Source: Paracoccus sp041927875
GTDB lineage: Bacteria > Pseudomonadota > Alphaproteobacteria > Rhodobacterales > Rhodobacteraceae
NCBI RefSeq assembly: GCF_041927875.1
Contig: NZ_JBHFHN010000001.1
Length of the DNA stretch: 64,000 nucleotides
Direction: 5' to 3' (one strand)
Part shown: positions 1-10,306 of the stretch, one piece after another
Layout: every line of letters starts with the position of its first letter
Position numbering within the stretch: position 1 is the stretch's first letter
Notes under the pieces: generated by a model
The model's database searches: none
Told to the model about the DNA's origin: nothing
The model's input: the letters and a program-made list of their open reading frames with translations, nothing else
Translations under genes and position numbers: made by a program

Positions 1-352
1 TGATGTTGACGCCGATCACCTCGGCCTCGCGCGGCCAGCCGCCGCCCTGATCGTCACCGATCATCCCCGACCGGCCAAGCCCCGCATTGGCGATCACCGC
101 CGCCAGCGGGCGACAGCCTGCTGCCGCCTGCCACAGATCGTCGGTGCCGCCGGGATCGGCCAGGTCCACCTCATGCGTGGCCACCACCACGCCCGCCTCC
201 GCCGACAAAACCGCGCCGGTCGCAGCGATGCCGCTGCCGGGGCGATCCGACAGCATCAGCCGGTGGCCAGCCTGCGCCGCCACCCGCGCCAGTTCCAGCC
301 CAAGGCCGGAGCCGGCGCCGGTGATCAGCACCCAGCCGCGATCAGCGGTCAT
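1..352 (-). CDS. Short-chain dehydrogenase/reductase, N-terminal part (runs off the left edge)
   Basis: About 117 N-terminal codons of a Rossmann-fold oxidoreductase. The start is an ATG at 352 overlapping the end of pgk by 11 bp. The protein opens MTADRGWVLITGAGSGLG, where TGAGSGLG is the glycine-rich dinucleotide-binding turn of the SDR family, and continues to an IANAGLG segment matching the family NAG motif. The catalytic Tyr-Lys region lies beyond the window, so the substrate cannot be judged. It is read in the same direction as pgk and is probably cotranscribed with it. Confidence 0.8.
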   Translation of the reverse strand, partial: MTADRGWVLITGAGSGLGLELARVAAQAGHRLMLSDRPGSGIAATGAVLSAEAGVVVATHEVDLADPGGTDDLWQAAAGCRPLAAVIANAGLGRSGMIGDDQGGGWPREAEVIGVNI

Positions 353-1538
353 CCATCAGCACCGCGACGCCGGGCAGCTCCTTGCCCTCCATCCATTCCA
401 GGAACGCCCCCCCGGCGGTCGAGATATAGCTGAAGCGCGCCGCAGCCCCCGCCTTGTTCAGCGCCGCCACCGTGTCGCCGCCACCGGCAACCGAGATCAG
501 GCTGCCCTCGGCGGTCAGTTCCGCGGCCTTTTCCGCCGCCGCATTGGTCGCGGCGTCAAAGGGCGCGATTTCAAAGGCGCCCAGCGGGCCGTTCCAGATC
601 AGCGTGCGGCAGGTCTCGAACACCCGCGCGATGGAGGCGACGGTCTGGGGGCCAGCATCAAGGATCATCGCGTCGGCCGGGCAGGCATCGGCGGGCACCA
701 CCTCATGCGCGGCACCTGCCTTGAACTCGCGCGCCACCACCACGTCGATGGGCAGATGGATCGTGCAGCCCGCGGCCTCGGCCTTGCCCAGGATCTCGCG
801 CGCGGTATCGGCCATGTCGCGTTCGGCCAGCGATTTGCCGACGTCGATCCCCTGCGCCACCAGGAAGGTGTTGGCCATGCCGCCGCCGATCACCAGATGA
901 TCGACCTTGGCCACCAGATTGCCCAGAAGATCCAGCTTGGTCGAGACCTTGGCCCCGCCGACCACGGCGCAGACCGGACGTTCGGGCTGGCCAAGGGCTG
1001 CCTCCAGCGCCTTCAACTCGGCCGCCATCAGCAGACCGGCCGCGGCGGGCAGCACCCGCGCCAGCCCCTCGGTCGAGGCATGTGCCCGGTGCGCCGCCGA
1101 AAAGGCGTCGTTCACATAGATCTCACCCAGGGCAGCCAGACTGGCGGCCAGCATCTCGTCGTTCTTTTCCTCGCCCTTATGGAAACGGGTGTTTTCCAGC
1201 AGCACGACATCACCCGGCTTCATATCCATCACCGCGCGCTTGGCGGGGGCGCCGATGCAATCCTCGGCGAAGGTCACGCTTTGCCCCAGGGCGCTTTCCA
1301 GGGCGGGCAGGATCGGGCGCAGGCTGTATTCGGGGTTCGCCTCGCCCTTGGGGCGACCGAAATGCGCCATCAGCACCGGCTTGCCGCCCTTGGCCTGAAT
1401 GTCCTTGATCGTCGGCACGATCTTGTCGATGCGGGTGGTGTCGGTGACCTGGCCGCCCTCGACCGGCACGTTCAAATCCACCCGGACCAGCACCACCTTG
1501 CCGTCCATGTCCATGTCGTCGATCGTCTTCCAGGCCAT
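342..1538 (-). CDS. pgk: Phosphoglycerate kinase
   Basis: This 398-residue cytoplasmic enzyme transfers phosphate from 1,3-bisphosphoglycerate to ADP in glycolysis, and the reverse in gluconeogenesis or the Calvin cycle. The N-terminal domain carries the substrate-binding RVDLNVP and HFGRPKG segments. The C-terminal nucleotide domain carries GGAKVSTK and the glycine-rich GGGDTVAAL loop near the end. Length and motif order are normal for bacterial PGK. The ATG at 1538 faces the cyclophilin pair across a 163-bp divergent intergenic region. Downstream it overlaps the SDR gene by 11 bp, which suggests an operon. Confidence 0.97.
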   Translation of the reverse strand: MAWKTIDDMDMDGKVVLVRVDLNVPVEGGQVTDTTRIDKIVPTIKDIQAKGGKPVLMAHFGRPKGEANPEYSLRPILPALESALGQSVTFAEDCIGAPAKRAVMDMKPGDVVLLENTRFHKGEEKNDEMLAASLAALGEIYVNDAFSAAHRAHASTEGLARVLPAAAGLLMAAELKALEAALGQPERPVCAVVGGAKVSTKLDLLGNLVAKVDHLVIGGGMANTFLVAQGIDVGKSLAERDMADTAREILGKAEAAGCTIHLPIDVVVAREFKAGAAHEVVPADACPADAMILDAGPQTVASIARVFETCRTLIWNGPLGAFEIAPFDAATNAAAEKAAELTAEGSLISVAGGGDTVAALNKAGAAARFSYISTAGGAFLEWMEGKELPGVAVLMDDR

Positions 1539-1701
1539 CGGGCACTCCTGTCAAAATGTTGTGCCCTTTTGACCCCAGGATCACCGGCCCGTCAACGCTG
1601 CGGAAGTCGCAGATCGGCGGGTTTTCTGCCGCATCGCCCGACAGGGGGTTTTCCTTCGCCCCGCCAGCCCCTACCTTGGCCCCAAACCAAGCGAGGACCA
1701 G

Positions 1702-2211
1702 ATGGCCGAAATCAAAGACCCCGAAAACACCATCATCCTGACCCTGAAGGATGGCGATGTGGTGATCGAACTCATGTCGGATGTGGCACCGCTGCACAGC
1801 GCGCGCATGAAGGAACTGGCGCGGCGCGGCGATTACGACAACGTGGCCTTTCACCGCGTGATCAACGATTTCATGGCGCAGACCGGCGATGTCGAACATG
1901 CGAACATGGAAAAGGACTATAACCCCCGTCGCGCCGGGACCGGCGGGTCGGACCTGCCCGACCTGAAGGCCGAGTTCTCGCGCATTCCGCATTCGCGCGG
2001 CACCCTGGGCGCGGCGCGGTCGCAGAACCCGAACTCGGCCAACAGCCAGTTCTTCATCAACTTCAAGGACAATGACTTCCTGAACGGCCAGTATACCGTT
2101 TACGGCCGCGTCATCGAAGGCATGGAACATGTCGACAAGATCGCCCGCGGCGAGCCGCCGGCCAATCCCGATCGCATCATCAAGATGAAGGTGGCAGCCG
2201 ATGTTCAATAA
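1702..2211 (+). CDS. ppiB: Cytoplasmic cyclophilin-type peptidyl-prolyl isomerase
   Basis: A 169-residue single-domain cyclophilin that catalyses cis-trans isomerisation of proline peptide bonds. The FHRVINDFMAQTGD block (catalytic Arg) and the ANSQFFINF block are the family signature. There is no signal peptide (MAEIKDPENTIIL), so it should stay in the cytoplasm. The start is preceded by a purine-rich AGCGAGGACCAG stretch. Its last 11 bp overlap the start of a second cyclophilin with a signal peptide, giving a cytoplasmic/periplasmic pair from one transcript. Which E. coli paralogue is the true counterpart is less certain than the enzyme class. Confidence 0.93.
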   Translation: MAEIKDPENTIILTLKDGDVVIELMSDVAPLHSARMKELARRGDYDNVAFHRVINDFMAQTGDVEHANMEKDYNPRRAGTGGSDLPDLKAEFSRIPHSRGTLGAARSQNPNSANSQFFINFKDNDFLNGQYTVYGRVIEGMEHVDKIARGEPPANPDRIIKMKVAADVQ

Positions 2212-2788
2212 ATCCCTGATGGCGGCGGCGGTGGCCGCAATGATCGCGGGCCCGGCCTTGGCGCAGCCCGCCGATGGCCCCGGCCCGAATGTCGTGATCG
2301 AGGTGGCAGGCGCCGATGGCGCGGCCAAGGGCAAGGTCGTCATCGACCTGGCCAGCGACAGCGCGCCGAACCACGCCGCGCGCATCGTCGAGCTGGCCAA
2401 GGGCGGCGCCTATGATGGCGTCGTCTTTCACCGCGTGATCGACGGTTTCATGGCGCAGACCGGCGACGTGCAATATGGCAAGAAGGACGGCAATACCGCG
2501 ATGGCCGGCATGGGCGGGTCCGACCTGCCCGATCTGAAGGCCGAGTTCTCGAACCGCAGCTTCGCGCGCGGCATCGTCGGCATGGCGCGGTCGGCCGACC
2601 CGGATTCGGCCAACAGCCAGTTCTTCATCATGTTCGCCCCCGCCCCGCATCTGGACGGCCAATACACCGTCGTCGGTCATGTGCTTGAAGGGATGGAGGT
2701 GATCGACGCCGTTAAAAAGGGTGATGCCGCCGCCAATGGCAGCGTCGAGGCCCCCGACTACATGGCCAAGGTCACGGTCGCGGACTAA
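2201..2788 (+). CDS. Exported cyclophilin-type peptidyl-prolyl isomerase
   Basis: A 195-residue cyclophilin with an N-terminal signal peptide (MFNKSLMAAAVAAMIAGPAL then AQPADG), so the mature enzyme should act in the periplasm. The catalytic FHRVIDGFMAQTGD and ANSQFFIMFA blocks are intact. It starts 11 bp inside the preceding ppiB gene and shares much of that gene's core, so the two probably arose by tandem duplication followed by gain or loss of the export signal. A strong hairpin terminator follows about 30 bp after the stop. The role is folding of secreted proteins by family analogy (PpiA-like). Confidence 0.92.
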   Translation: MFNKSLMAAAVAAMIAGPALAQPADGPGPNVVIEVAGADGAAKGKVVIDLASDSAPNHAARIVELAKGGAYDGVVFHRVIDGFMAQTGDVQYGKKDGNTAMAGMGGSDLPDLKAEFSNRSFARGIVGMARSADPDSANSQFFIMFAPAPHLDGQYTVVGHVLEGMEVIDAVKKGDAAANGSVEAPDYMAKVTVAD

Positions 2789-2797
2789 GCGCCGCTT

Positions 2798-2840
2798 GCG
2801 TATTTGGACAAGGAAGAAGGGGGCCTTGCGCCCCCTTTTT
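2798..2840 (+). terminator. Rho-independent terminator preceded by the recurrent TATTTGG element
   Basis: A GGGGGC / GCCCCC stem (2819-2824 with 2830-2835), extendable by two A-T pairs, has a 5-nt loop and is followed by TTTTT at 2836-2840. Immediately upstream (2798-2820) is one copy of the short element TATTTGGACAAGGAAGAAG that recurs after several genes in this window. It ends the cyclophilin transcript. Confidence 0.88.
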
Positions 2841-2866
2841 CGTCTGCGGTGCTGCTGCGGCGGTCG

Positions 2867-3220
2867 TCAGATCCCCGCCGCAAGCGCCGCCAGGGCGATC
2901 AGCGCCGGGATTGCCTGCACATAAAGGATACGGCGGCTGACGGTTGCCGCACCGTAAAGCCCGGCCAGTCCCACGCAGATCAGGAAGAAGGCCACGACAT
3001 CGCGGCCCCCCTGCCCCTGCCACAGGCCCCAGATCAGACCGGCGGCCAGAAAGCCGTTGTAAAGCCCCTGATTGGCCGCCATCACCCGCGTCCGTTCCGC
3101 CAGACCCGCGTCAATCCCGAAGGCCGCGCGGGTGCGGGGATGGGTCCAGCGGAACATCTCAAGCCACAGGATATAGATGTGCAGCGCGGCGATCAGCGCG
3201 GCCAGGGTGGCGGCGACCAC
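2867..3220 (-). CDS. DUF1304 family small membrane protein
   Basis: A 117-residue integral membrane protein with about four hydrophobic helices: at the N-terminus (VAATLAALIAALHIYILWLE), around ANQGLYNGFLAAGLIWGL, around DVVAFFLICVGLAGLYGAA, and at the C-terminus. The MFRWTHP and NQGLYNGFLA segments are typical of DUF1304, a family without an assigned function. The start is a GTG at 3220, directly after the amidohydrolase stop at 3222 on the same strand, so the two are translationally close and probably one operon. Confidence 0.82.
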   Translation of the reverse strand: MVAATLAALIAALHIYILWLEMFRWTHPRTRAAFGIDAGLAERTRVMAANQGLYNGFLAAGLIWGLWQGQGGRDVVAFFLICVGLAGLYGAATVSRRILYVQAIPALIALAALAAGI

Positions 3221-3221
3221 C

Positions 3222-4391
3222 TCAGGCCGCCTTCAGCCGGTCCTCGACCATGCCGACATACCAGCTTGACCCGAACGGGATCGCGGCATCGTCGAAATTA
3301 TAGGCCGGGTGATGGACATGGGCCGTGTCGCCGTTGCCGACAAAGATATAGGCGCCGGGGCGTTCGTTCAGCATGTAGCTGAAATCCTCGCCGCCCATCA
3401 GCGGCTGCATGGTCAGATCGACCTGCCCGCCCGACACCTGATCGGCCACCGCCGCCGCCCATTCGGTCGCCTGCGGATCGTTCATCGTCACCGGATAGCC
3501 GCGTTCGTAAACGACATCGGCGCGCCCGCCCATCATCGCGGCTGTGCCGGTGGCGATCTCGGTCACGCGGGCCTCCAGCAGGTCGCGCACCTCGGGGGCG
3601 AGCGACCGGCAGGTGCCGCGCAGAACCACGGTCTGCGGGATCACGTTGTGCGATTCGCTTTCCGGCCGGAACGTGCAGACCGAGATCACGCCGTTCTTCA
3701 GAGGGTCCAGGTTTCGCGCGACAACCGATTGGAACGACACGACAATCTGACTGGCGATCAGGATCGGGTCGATGCAGTCATGGGGCTTTGCCGCATGGCC
3801 GCCCTTGCCGGTGATGGTGATGGTGAACTGGTCCGCGGCGGCCATCATCGCGCCGGGGCGGATGGCAAAGCTGCCGACCGGGATGCCGGGCATGTTGTGC
3901 ATGCCGTAGACCTCATCAATGGCGAAACGGTCGATCAGGCCGTCCTCGACCATGACGCGACCGCCGCCGCCGCCCTCCTCTGCGGGCTGGAAGATGACCA
4001 CGGCGGTGCCATCGAAATTGCGCGTCTCGGCCAGGTATTTCGCCGCGCCCAGCAGCATCGCGGTATGGCCGTCATGGCCGCAGGCATGCATCTTGCCCGG
4101 CGTTTTCGAGGCGTAATCCAGCCCGGTCGCCTCATGAATGGGCAGCGCGTCCATATCGGCGCGCAGGCCGATGGTGCGGCCGCTGGTGTTGGTGCGGCCG
4201 CGGATCACGCCGACGACGCCGGTGCGGCCCAGCCCCGTCACCACCTCGTCGCAGCCGAAGGATTTCAGCAGTTCCTCGACCCGGCCCGCGGTGCGGTGGA
4301 CGTCGAACAGAAGTTCGGGATGTTCGTGAAAATCGCGCCGCCAGGCGGTGATTTCGGGCAGAAGTTCGGCAAAGCGGTTCTTGACGGGCAT
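3222..4391 (-). CDS. M20-family metal-dependent amidohydrolase (N-acyl-amino acid/hippurate hydrolase type)
   Basis: A 389-residue peptidase-M20D enzyme that hydrolyses amide bonds of N-acyl amino acids or similar compounds. Metal-site motifs are present: HACGHDGH (Cys and His ligands), PAEEGGGGG (Glu-Glu), YGMHNMPG, and MGGEDFS near the C-terminus. The inserted dimerisation domain contains GKGGHAAKPHDCIDP. There is no signal peptide, so it is cytoplasmic. It is divergent from a peptide-type ABC importer across about 294 bp, so it may process an imported acylated substrate; that link is contextual only. Confidence 0.9.
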   Translation of the reverse strand: MPVKNRFAELLPEITAWRRDFHEHPELLFDVHRTAGRVEELLKSFGCDEVVTGLGRTGVVGVIRGRTNTSGRTIGLRADMDALPIHEATGLDYASKTPGKMHACGHDGHTAMLLGAAKYLAETRNFDGTAVVIFQPAEEGGGGGRVMVEDGLIDRFAIDEVYGMHNMPGIPVGSFAIRPGAMMAAADQFTITITGKGGHAAKPHDCIDPILIASQIVVSFQSVVARNLDPLKNGVISVCTFRPESESHNVIPQTVVLRGTCRSLAPEVRDLLEARVTEIATGTAAMMGGRADVVYERGYPVTMNDPQATEWAAAVADQVSGGQVDLTMQPLMGGEDFSYMLNERPGAYIFVGNGDTAHVHHPAYNFDDAAIPFGSSWYVGMVEDRLKAA

Positions 4392-4685
4392 GATCTACCT
4401 TTGGTTAGCGGGCGCGGGCGGCCGATCGGGGCCGCGTGCGACGGATGGGTGACAGCCTAGGGGCAAAGCCCGCGCCCCGGCAAGGGCGGGCCGGGGACAC
4501 CGACATTTCGCCAATGCCGCCCGGCTTTCCCCCGCCAGATCGCCCGATCGCATCGTCATTCTGCCCGTGCCCACGCACTTGTGTTGTGGGGCGAATCCGC
4601 TAACCTGCCGCAAAGATCGCGCCCCACCGGCACACCGCAGGCAGCGCGAACAAGAAAAGACACGTCCAACCGGGGGGTTAATCGC
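4392..4685. promoter_or_regulatory. Divergent intergenic region between amidohydrolase and ABC transporter genes
   Basis: About 294 bp without a convincing gene. It must hold the promoters of both the leftward amidohydrolase unit and the rightward transporter operon. A purine-rich GGGGGGTTAATCGC lies just before the ABC ATPase ATG at 4686 and probably provides its ribosome-binding site. No clear operator palindrome was recognised here. Confidence 0.5.
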
Positions 4686-5724
<1,039 letters not shown>

Positions 5725-5732
<8 letters not shown>

Positions 5733-6777
5733 CCAAGGCAACCGCGACAGCCGCCGCCCGCTGGTCGATGTGCGCGGGCTGAAGATGTATTTCCCGATCA
5801 CCGCCGGGGTGTTCCGGCGCAAGGTCGGTGATGTGAAGGCGGTCGATGACGTCTCATTCTCCATCTATCAGGGCGAGACATTGGGCCTGGTCGGTGAATC
5901 CGGCTGTGGCAAGTCGACCACCGGTCGCGCCATCCTGCGGCTTTACGAACCCACCGCCGGATCGGTGGAAATCGACGGCACCGACATCCTGGCCGCCCGC
6001 CCCGGCCCGCTGCGGCAGTTGCGCACCAGGATGCAGATGGTGTTTCAGGATCCGCAGGCCAGCCTGAACCCGCGCATGACCGTGGCCGAGATCATCGGCG
6101 AACCTTTGGCCGAACATACCGATCTGGACCGCAGCGCCCGGCTGGCGCGCGTGCTGGAACTGATGGATCAGGTCGGGCTGAACCGCCGCTTTGCCAACCG
6201 CTATCCGCATGAGTTTTCGGGCGGCCAGCGTCAGCGCATCGGCATCGCGCGCGCCCTGGCACTGAACCCGCGCTTCATCGTCTGCGACGAGCCGATCGCG
6301 GCGCTGGATGTCTCGATTCAGGCGCAGGTGGTCAACCTGCTTGAGGAATTGCAGGACCGGCTGGGGCTGACCTATCTGTTCATCAGCCACGATCTGTCGA
6401 TGGTGCGCCATATCGCCGACCGCGTGGCGGTGATGTATCTGGGCAAGATCGTCGAACTGGCGCCGCGCGACGGGCTTTATGGCGCGCCGCTGCATCCCTA
6501 TACCGTGGCGCTGCTCTCGGCCGTGCCCGAACCCGACCCCGATACCGAGGCGACGCGTCGCCACATCATCCTGCAAGGCGACGTGCCCAGCCCCGCGAAC
6601 CCGCCCAGGGGCTGCAACTTCTGCACCCGCTGCCCGCGCGTCATGGACATCTGCAAAAGCGTCGAGCCAGAGTTCCTTGAGGTCGCGCCGGGCCGCTTTG
6701 TCGCCTGCCATCTGCATTCACAACCGACCGCGGGCGAAACCGCGGCACCCCACCCCACCCATCAACCGGGAGCCTGA
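5725..6777 (+). CDS. Peptide/oligopeptide ABC transporter ATP-binding protein (DppF/OppF type)
   Basis: The second, 350-residue ATPase of the importer, pairing with the first as a heterodimer. It has Walker A GESGCGKSTTG, the FQDPQASLNPRM segment, signature FSGGQRQRIGIARAL and Walker B IVCDEPIAALD, which has Ile where most relatives have Thr or Val. FISHDLSMV follows, and the C-terminal CNFCTRCPRVMDIC cluster is typical. The start at 5725 (MLDQGNRDSRRPLVDVRGLK) overlaps the preceding gene by 8 bp, and the binding-protein gene starts only 1 bp after its stop. Confidence 0.94.
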
Positions 6778-6778
6778 G

Positions 6779-8479
6779 ATGAAACTGAAAACCGCCCTTC
6801 TGGGGGCCGCCGCCACGCTGGCCTTCGCGCCCGCCGCTTTCGCCGAACGCGGCAGCGATGGCGAAGTGCGCATCCTGTATTCGCAAGCCGTCTCGACGAT
6901 GAACGCCTATCTGTCCTCGGGCACCAAGGATGTCGAGGTCGGCAGCCTGGTTCTGGAACCGCTGGCCGGTTTCGACGAAAAGGGCAATGTGATCCCGCGT
7001 CTGGTCAGTGAAATCCCGTCGCGCGAAAATGGCGGCATTTCCGAGGATCTGAAAACGATCACCTGGAAGATCACCCCCGGCCTGAAATGGTCGGATGGCA
7101 GCGATTTCACCGCCGATGATGTGGTGTTCACCGCGCAATACTGCATGGATCCGGCCGGTGGCTGCGCCCAGCTTGCGCGCTATGAAGGCGTCGACAAGGT
7201 CGAAGCCGTCGATCCGCTGACCGTCAAGGTGACGTTCAAGGATCCGAAACCCAACCCGTTCATGGCCTTTGTCGGCGCCACCTCGCCGATCCTGCAAAAG
7301 GCGCAATTCGCCAATTGCCTGGGGGCTGCGGCGTCGACCTGCACCGATCAGAACTTCAAGCCGATCGGCACCGGTCCGTTCATGGTGACCGAGTTCCGCA
7401 CCAATGACACGGTGCAGCTGGCCGCCAACCCGAACTATCGCGACCCGGCCAAACCGGCCTTTGCCACGGCGCTTGTCAAGGGCGGCGGCGATGCGGCGGG
7501 GGCTGCGCGCGCGGTGATGGAAACGGGCGAGTTCGATTATGCCTGGAACACCCAGATCAGCCCCGAGATTCAAGAGCAGATGAAAGCCGGCGGCAAGGGC
7601 CAGTTCGTCACCGCCTTCGGCACGCTGGTCGAACGGATCGAGATGAACATGACCGATCCCGACCCGGCCCTGCCCGAGGGCGAGCGCTCGACCACCAAGC
7701 ATCCGCACCCGATCCTGTCGGATTTCAAGGTACGCAAGGCGCTGTCGATGGCCATTGACCGTCAGACGCTGGTCGATGTCGGCTATGGCGTCGCCGGTCG
7801 CGCGACCTGCAACCTGGTCCCCGCGCCCGAGATGTTCGCATCCGACAACACCGACTGCCTGAAGCAGGACATGGAAGGCGCCAAGGCGCTGCTGGAGGAA
7901 GCCGGCTGGACCGTGGGCGCCGATGGCATCCGCGAAAAGGACGGCCGCAAGCTGAAGCTGCTCTATCAGACCTCGGTCAACGCCGTTCGTCAGGACTTCC
8001 AGGCGGTCATCAAGCAGTGGTGGAACGAACTGGGCGTCGAGGTCGAGCTGAAGTCGGTCGACGGCGGCGTGTTCTTTGGCGGTGACGCGGGTTCGCCCGA
8101 CACCTTCCAGAAGTTCTATGCCGATGTCGAAATGTATGCCAACAACTTTGACGGCACCGACCCGGAACCTTATCTGGCGCAATACACCTGCGACAAGGCG
8201 CCCGGCCCCGAAAGCCAGTGGCAGGGCGAGAACGTGAACCGTTTCTGCGACCCGGCCTATGACGCCATGGTCAAGGAACTGGGCGTTACCGCCGACATGG
8301 CCAAGCGCGGCGAGATCGCCAAAAAGCTGAACGACATGCTGACCAAGGACTCAATGACCGTCGTGCCGCTGGTCGACCGTGGCCGTCTGTCGGCGCATTC
8401 CAACACCCTGGGCGGCGTCGTGCTGAACACCTGGGACAGCGAGCTGTGGAACGCTTCGGACTGGTTCCGGGTGAAGTGA
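6779..8479 (+). CDS. ABC transporter periplasmic substrate-binding protein, copy 1 (peptide SBP family 5)
   Basis: A 566-residue solute-binding protein with a cleavable signal peptide (hydrophobic LLGAAATLAFAPAAFA then ERGSDGEVRILY). The body is SBP_bac_5 type: LKWSDGSDFTADDVVFTAQY, GTGPFMVTEFR, and VRKALSMAIDRQTLVDVGYG. Several cysteines (YCMDPAGGC, NCLGAAASTC) are shared with the next gene product and could form disulfides. It delivers the substrate to the DppBC-type permeases. Family 5 proteins bind peptides but also nickel, opines, sugars and nucleoside-like compounds, so the substrate is not fixed. A GC hairpin follows the stop. Confidence 0.93.
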   Translation: MKLKTALLGAAATLAFAPAAFAERGSDGEVRILYSQAVSTMNAYLSSGTKDVEVGSLVLEPLAGFDEKGNVIPRLVSEIPSRENGGISEDLKTITWKITPGLKWSDGSDFTADDVVFTAQYCMDPAGGCAQLARYEGVDKVEAVDPLTVKVTFKDPKPNPFMAFVGATSPILQKAQFANCLGAAASTCTDQNFKPIGTGPFMVTEFRTNDTVQLAANPNYRDPAKPAFATALVKGGGDAAGAARAVMETGEFDYAWNTQISPEIQEQMKAGGKGQFVTAFGTLVERIEMNMTDPDPALPEGERSTTKHPHPILSDFKVRKALSMAIDRQTLVDVGYGVAGRATCNLVPAPEMFASDNTDCLKQDMEGAKALLEEAGWTVGADGIREKDGRKLKLLYQTSVNAVRQDFQAVIKQWWNELGVEVELKSVDGGVFFGGDAGSPDTFQKFYADVEMYANNFDGTDPEPYLAQYTCDKAPGPESQWQGENVNRFCDPAYDAMVKELGVTADMAKRGEIAKKLNDMLTKDSMTVVPLVDRGRLSAHSNTLGGVVLNTWDSELWNASDWFRVK

Positions 8480-8487
8480 TCCGAACC

Positions 8488-8520
8488 GGGGCCGCCTGTC
8501 GCGGGCGGCCCCATCCTTTT
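8488..8520 (+). terminator. Stem-loop between the two binding-protein genes
   Basis: A perfect 9-bp stem, GGGGCCGCC (8488-8496) with GGCGGCCCC (8504-8512), with a 7-nt loop, is followed by ATCCTTTT. It lies inside the operon, 9 bp after the copy 1 stop and before copy 2. It could act as a leaky terminator or as a 3' stabiliser that raises binding-protein mRNA over the downstream permeases. Confidence 0.65.
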
Positions 8521-8547
8521 CATTGATTTTATGCCCTCGAGGTTGCC

Positions 8548-10275
8548 ATGACCCTTTCCGCCCGCCCCACCGCCCCGATCCGCCGCCTGGTGCTGGGCGC
8601 TGCCGGGATGCTGATGTGCAGCGGCGCGGCCTGGGCCGAACGTGGCAGCGACGGCGATCTGCGCATCCTTTACTGGCAGGCGCCGACCACGCTGAACCCC
8701 TATATCTCGACCGCGAACAAGGATGTGGATGCGGCCTCGCTGGTGCTTGAACCGCTGGCGGGCATTGCCGATGACGGCAGCCTGTATCCGCGTCTGGCCG
8801 AGCAGATTCCGACGCTGGAAAACGGCGGCATCGCCCCCGATTTCACCGCGATCACCTGGAAGCTGAAGCCCGGCATCCTGTGGTCTGACGGCAGCCCGCT
8901 GACGGCGCGCGATGTGGTCTTTACCGCCGATTACTGCATGGCCGAGGGGTTCGGCTGCGCCTCTGCCGCGCGTTTTGCGGGCATCAAGGAGGTTCAGGCG
9001 CTGGACGACCTGACCGTCAAGATCACCTTTGAGGCCCCGAAATACGCGCCGTACCAAGCCTTTGTCGGATCGCGCGTGCCGGTGATCCAGGCCGCGCAAT
9101 TCGCGGATTGTGTGGGCGCGGCGGGGGTCAGTTGTTCGACGCAGAACTTTGGTCCGCTAGGCACCGGTCCCTTTGTGGTTGACGCGTTCCGCCCCAATGA
9201 TGTGGTCACGCTGTCGGCCAATGCGCAATACCGCGACGCGGCCAAGCCCGCTTTTGCCAAGGTCACGCTGAAAGGCGGCGGCGATCCCACCGGGGCCGCG
9301 CGTGCCGTGCTGGAGACCGGCGAATATGACTTTGCCTGGAACCTGCAAATCGCCCCCGAAGTGCTGGCCCAGATGGAGGCCGCGGGCAAGGGCAAGACCC
9401 TGGTCAGCATGGGCACCTGGGTCGAGCGGATCGAGCTGAACCAGACCGACCCCTCGGCCAGCCTGCCCGAGGGCGAGCGGTCCACCCTGGCGCATCCGCA
9501 TCCGTTCCTGACCGACCCGGCGGTGCGTCAGGCGCTGTCGATGGCGATCGACCGCCAGATCCTGACCGAGATCGGCTATGGCGCGGCGGGCCGTGCGACA
9601 TGCAACATCGTGCCCACGCCCGAGGCTTATGTCTCGGCCGACAACACCGCCTGCCTGACGCAGGATGTCGAGGGCGCGAAAAAGCTGCTGGATCAGGCGG
9701 GCTGGCTGCCCGGCCCCGACGGCATCCGCGTCAAGGATGGGATGCGGCTGAAGCTGCTGTTCCAGGCCTCGGTCAACTCGGTCCGGCAGGATTTCCAGGC
9801 GCTGATCAAGCAATGGTGGGCCGATATCGGCGTCGAGACCGAGCTGAAGCAGATCGACGGATCGGTGTTCTTCGGCGGCGATCCGGGTTCGCCCGACACG
9901 ATGCAAAAGCTGTATGCGGACGCGCATATGTATGCCAACAGCTTTGACAATCCCGACCCCGAAGCCTTCATGTCGAACCTGACCTGCGCGCGCATTCCGA
10001 CGCCTGCGACGCAATGGGCGGGCAACAATTTCGCGCGCTATTGCGACCCGGCCTATGACGCCAAGGTCGATCAGTTGCGCCAGACCGCCGATCCCGCCAC
10101 CCGTCAGGCGCTGGTCAAGGATCTGAACCTGATGGCCACGCGCGACAGCAATGTGATCCTGCCGTTGGTGCATCGCGGCATGGTCGCCGCCCATGCCAAT
10201 AGCCTTGCGGGCGTCTTGCCGAATGCCTGGGAAAGCAACCTGTGGAACATCCAGGATTGGAGCCGCGCGAAGTGA
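8548..10275 (+). CDS. ABC transporter periplasmic substrate-binding protein, copy 2 (tandem paralogue)
   Basis: A 575-residue SBP family 5 protein with a signal peptide ending in an AWA-like site before ERGSDGDLRILYWQ. It aligns along its whole length with the preceding gene product (matching ERGSDG start, WSDGS, GTGPF, VRQALSMAIDRQ, VRQDFQALIKQWW, and shared cysteines), so it is a tandem duplicate that has diverged. Two binding proteins probably feed one permease with different ligand preferences. It is followed after 31 bp by the permease gene. The ligand is unknown; the downstream psuK-psuG pair is the only metabolic clue. Confidence 0.92.
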   Translation: MTLSARPTAPIRRLVLGAAGMLMCSGAAWAERGSDGDLRILYWQAPTTLNPYISTANKDVDAASLVLEPLAGIADDGSLYPRLAEQIPTLENGGIAPDFTAITWKLKPGILWSDGSPLTARDVVFTADYCMAEGFGCASAARFAGIKEVQALDDLTVKITFEAPKYAPYQAFVGSRVPVIQAAQFADCVGAAGVSCSTQNFGPLGTGPFVVDAFRPNDVVTLSANAQYRDAAKPAFAKVTLKGGGDPTGAARAVLETGEYDFAWNLQIAPEVLAQMEAAGKGKTLVSMGTWVERIELNQTDPSASLPEGERSTLAHPHPFLTDPAVRQALSMAIDRQILTEIGYGAAGRATCNIVPTPEAYVSADNTACLTQDVEGAKKLLDQAGWLPGPDGIRVKDGMRLKLLFQASVNSVRQDFQALIKQWWADIGVETELKQIDGSVFFGGDPGSPDTMQKLYADAHMYANSFDNPDPEAFMSNLTCARIPTPATQWAGNNFARYCDPAYDAKVDQLRQTADPATRQALVKDLNLMATRDSNVILPLVHRGMVAAHANSLAGVLPNAWESNLWNIQDWSRAK

Positions 10276-10306
10276 CCCGTAACCCGTTGCCCATCGGACC
10301 CCTGCC

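Noticed and set aside
87..1922. Open frame of about 611 codons opposite pgk
   Set aside because: It is antisense to pgk, has the same shadow composition, and runs into the cyclophilin gene out of frame.
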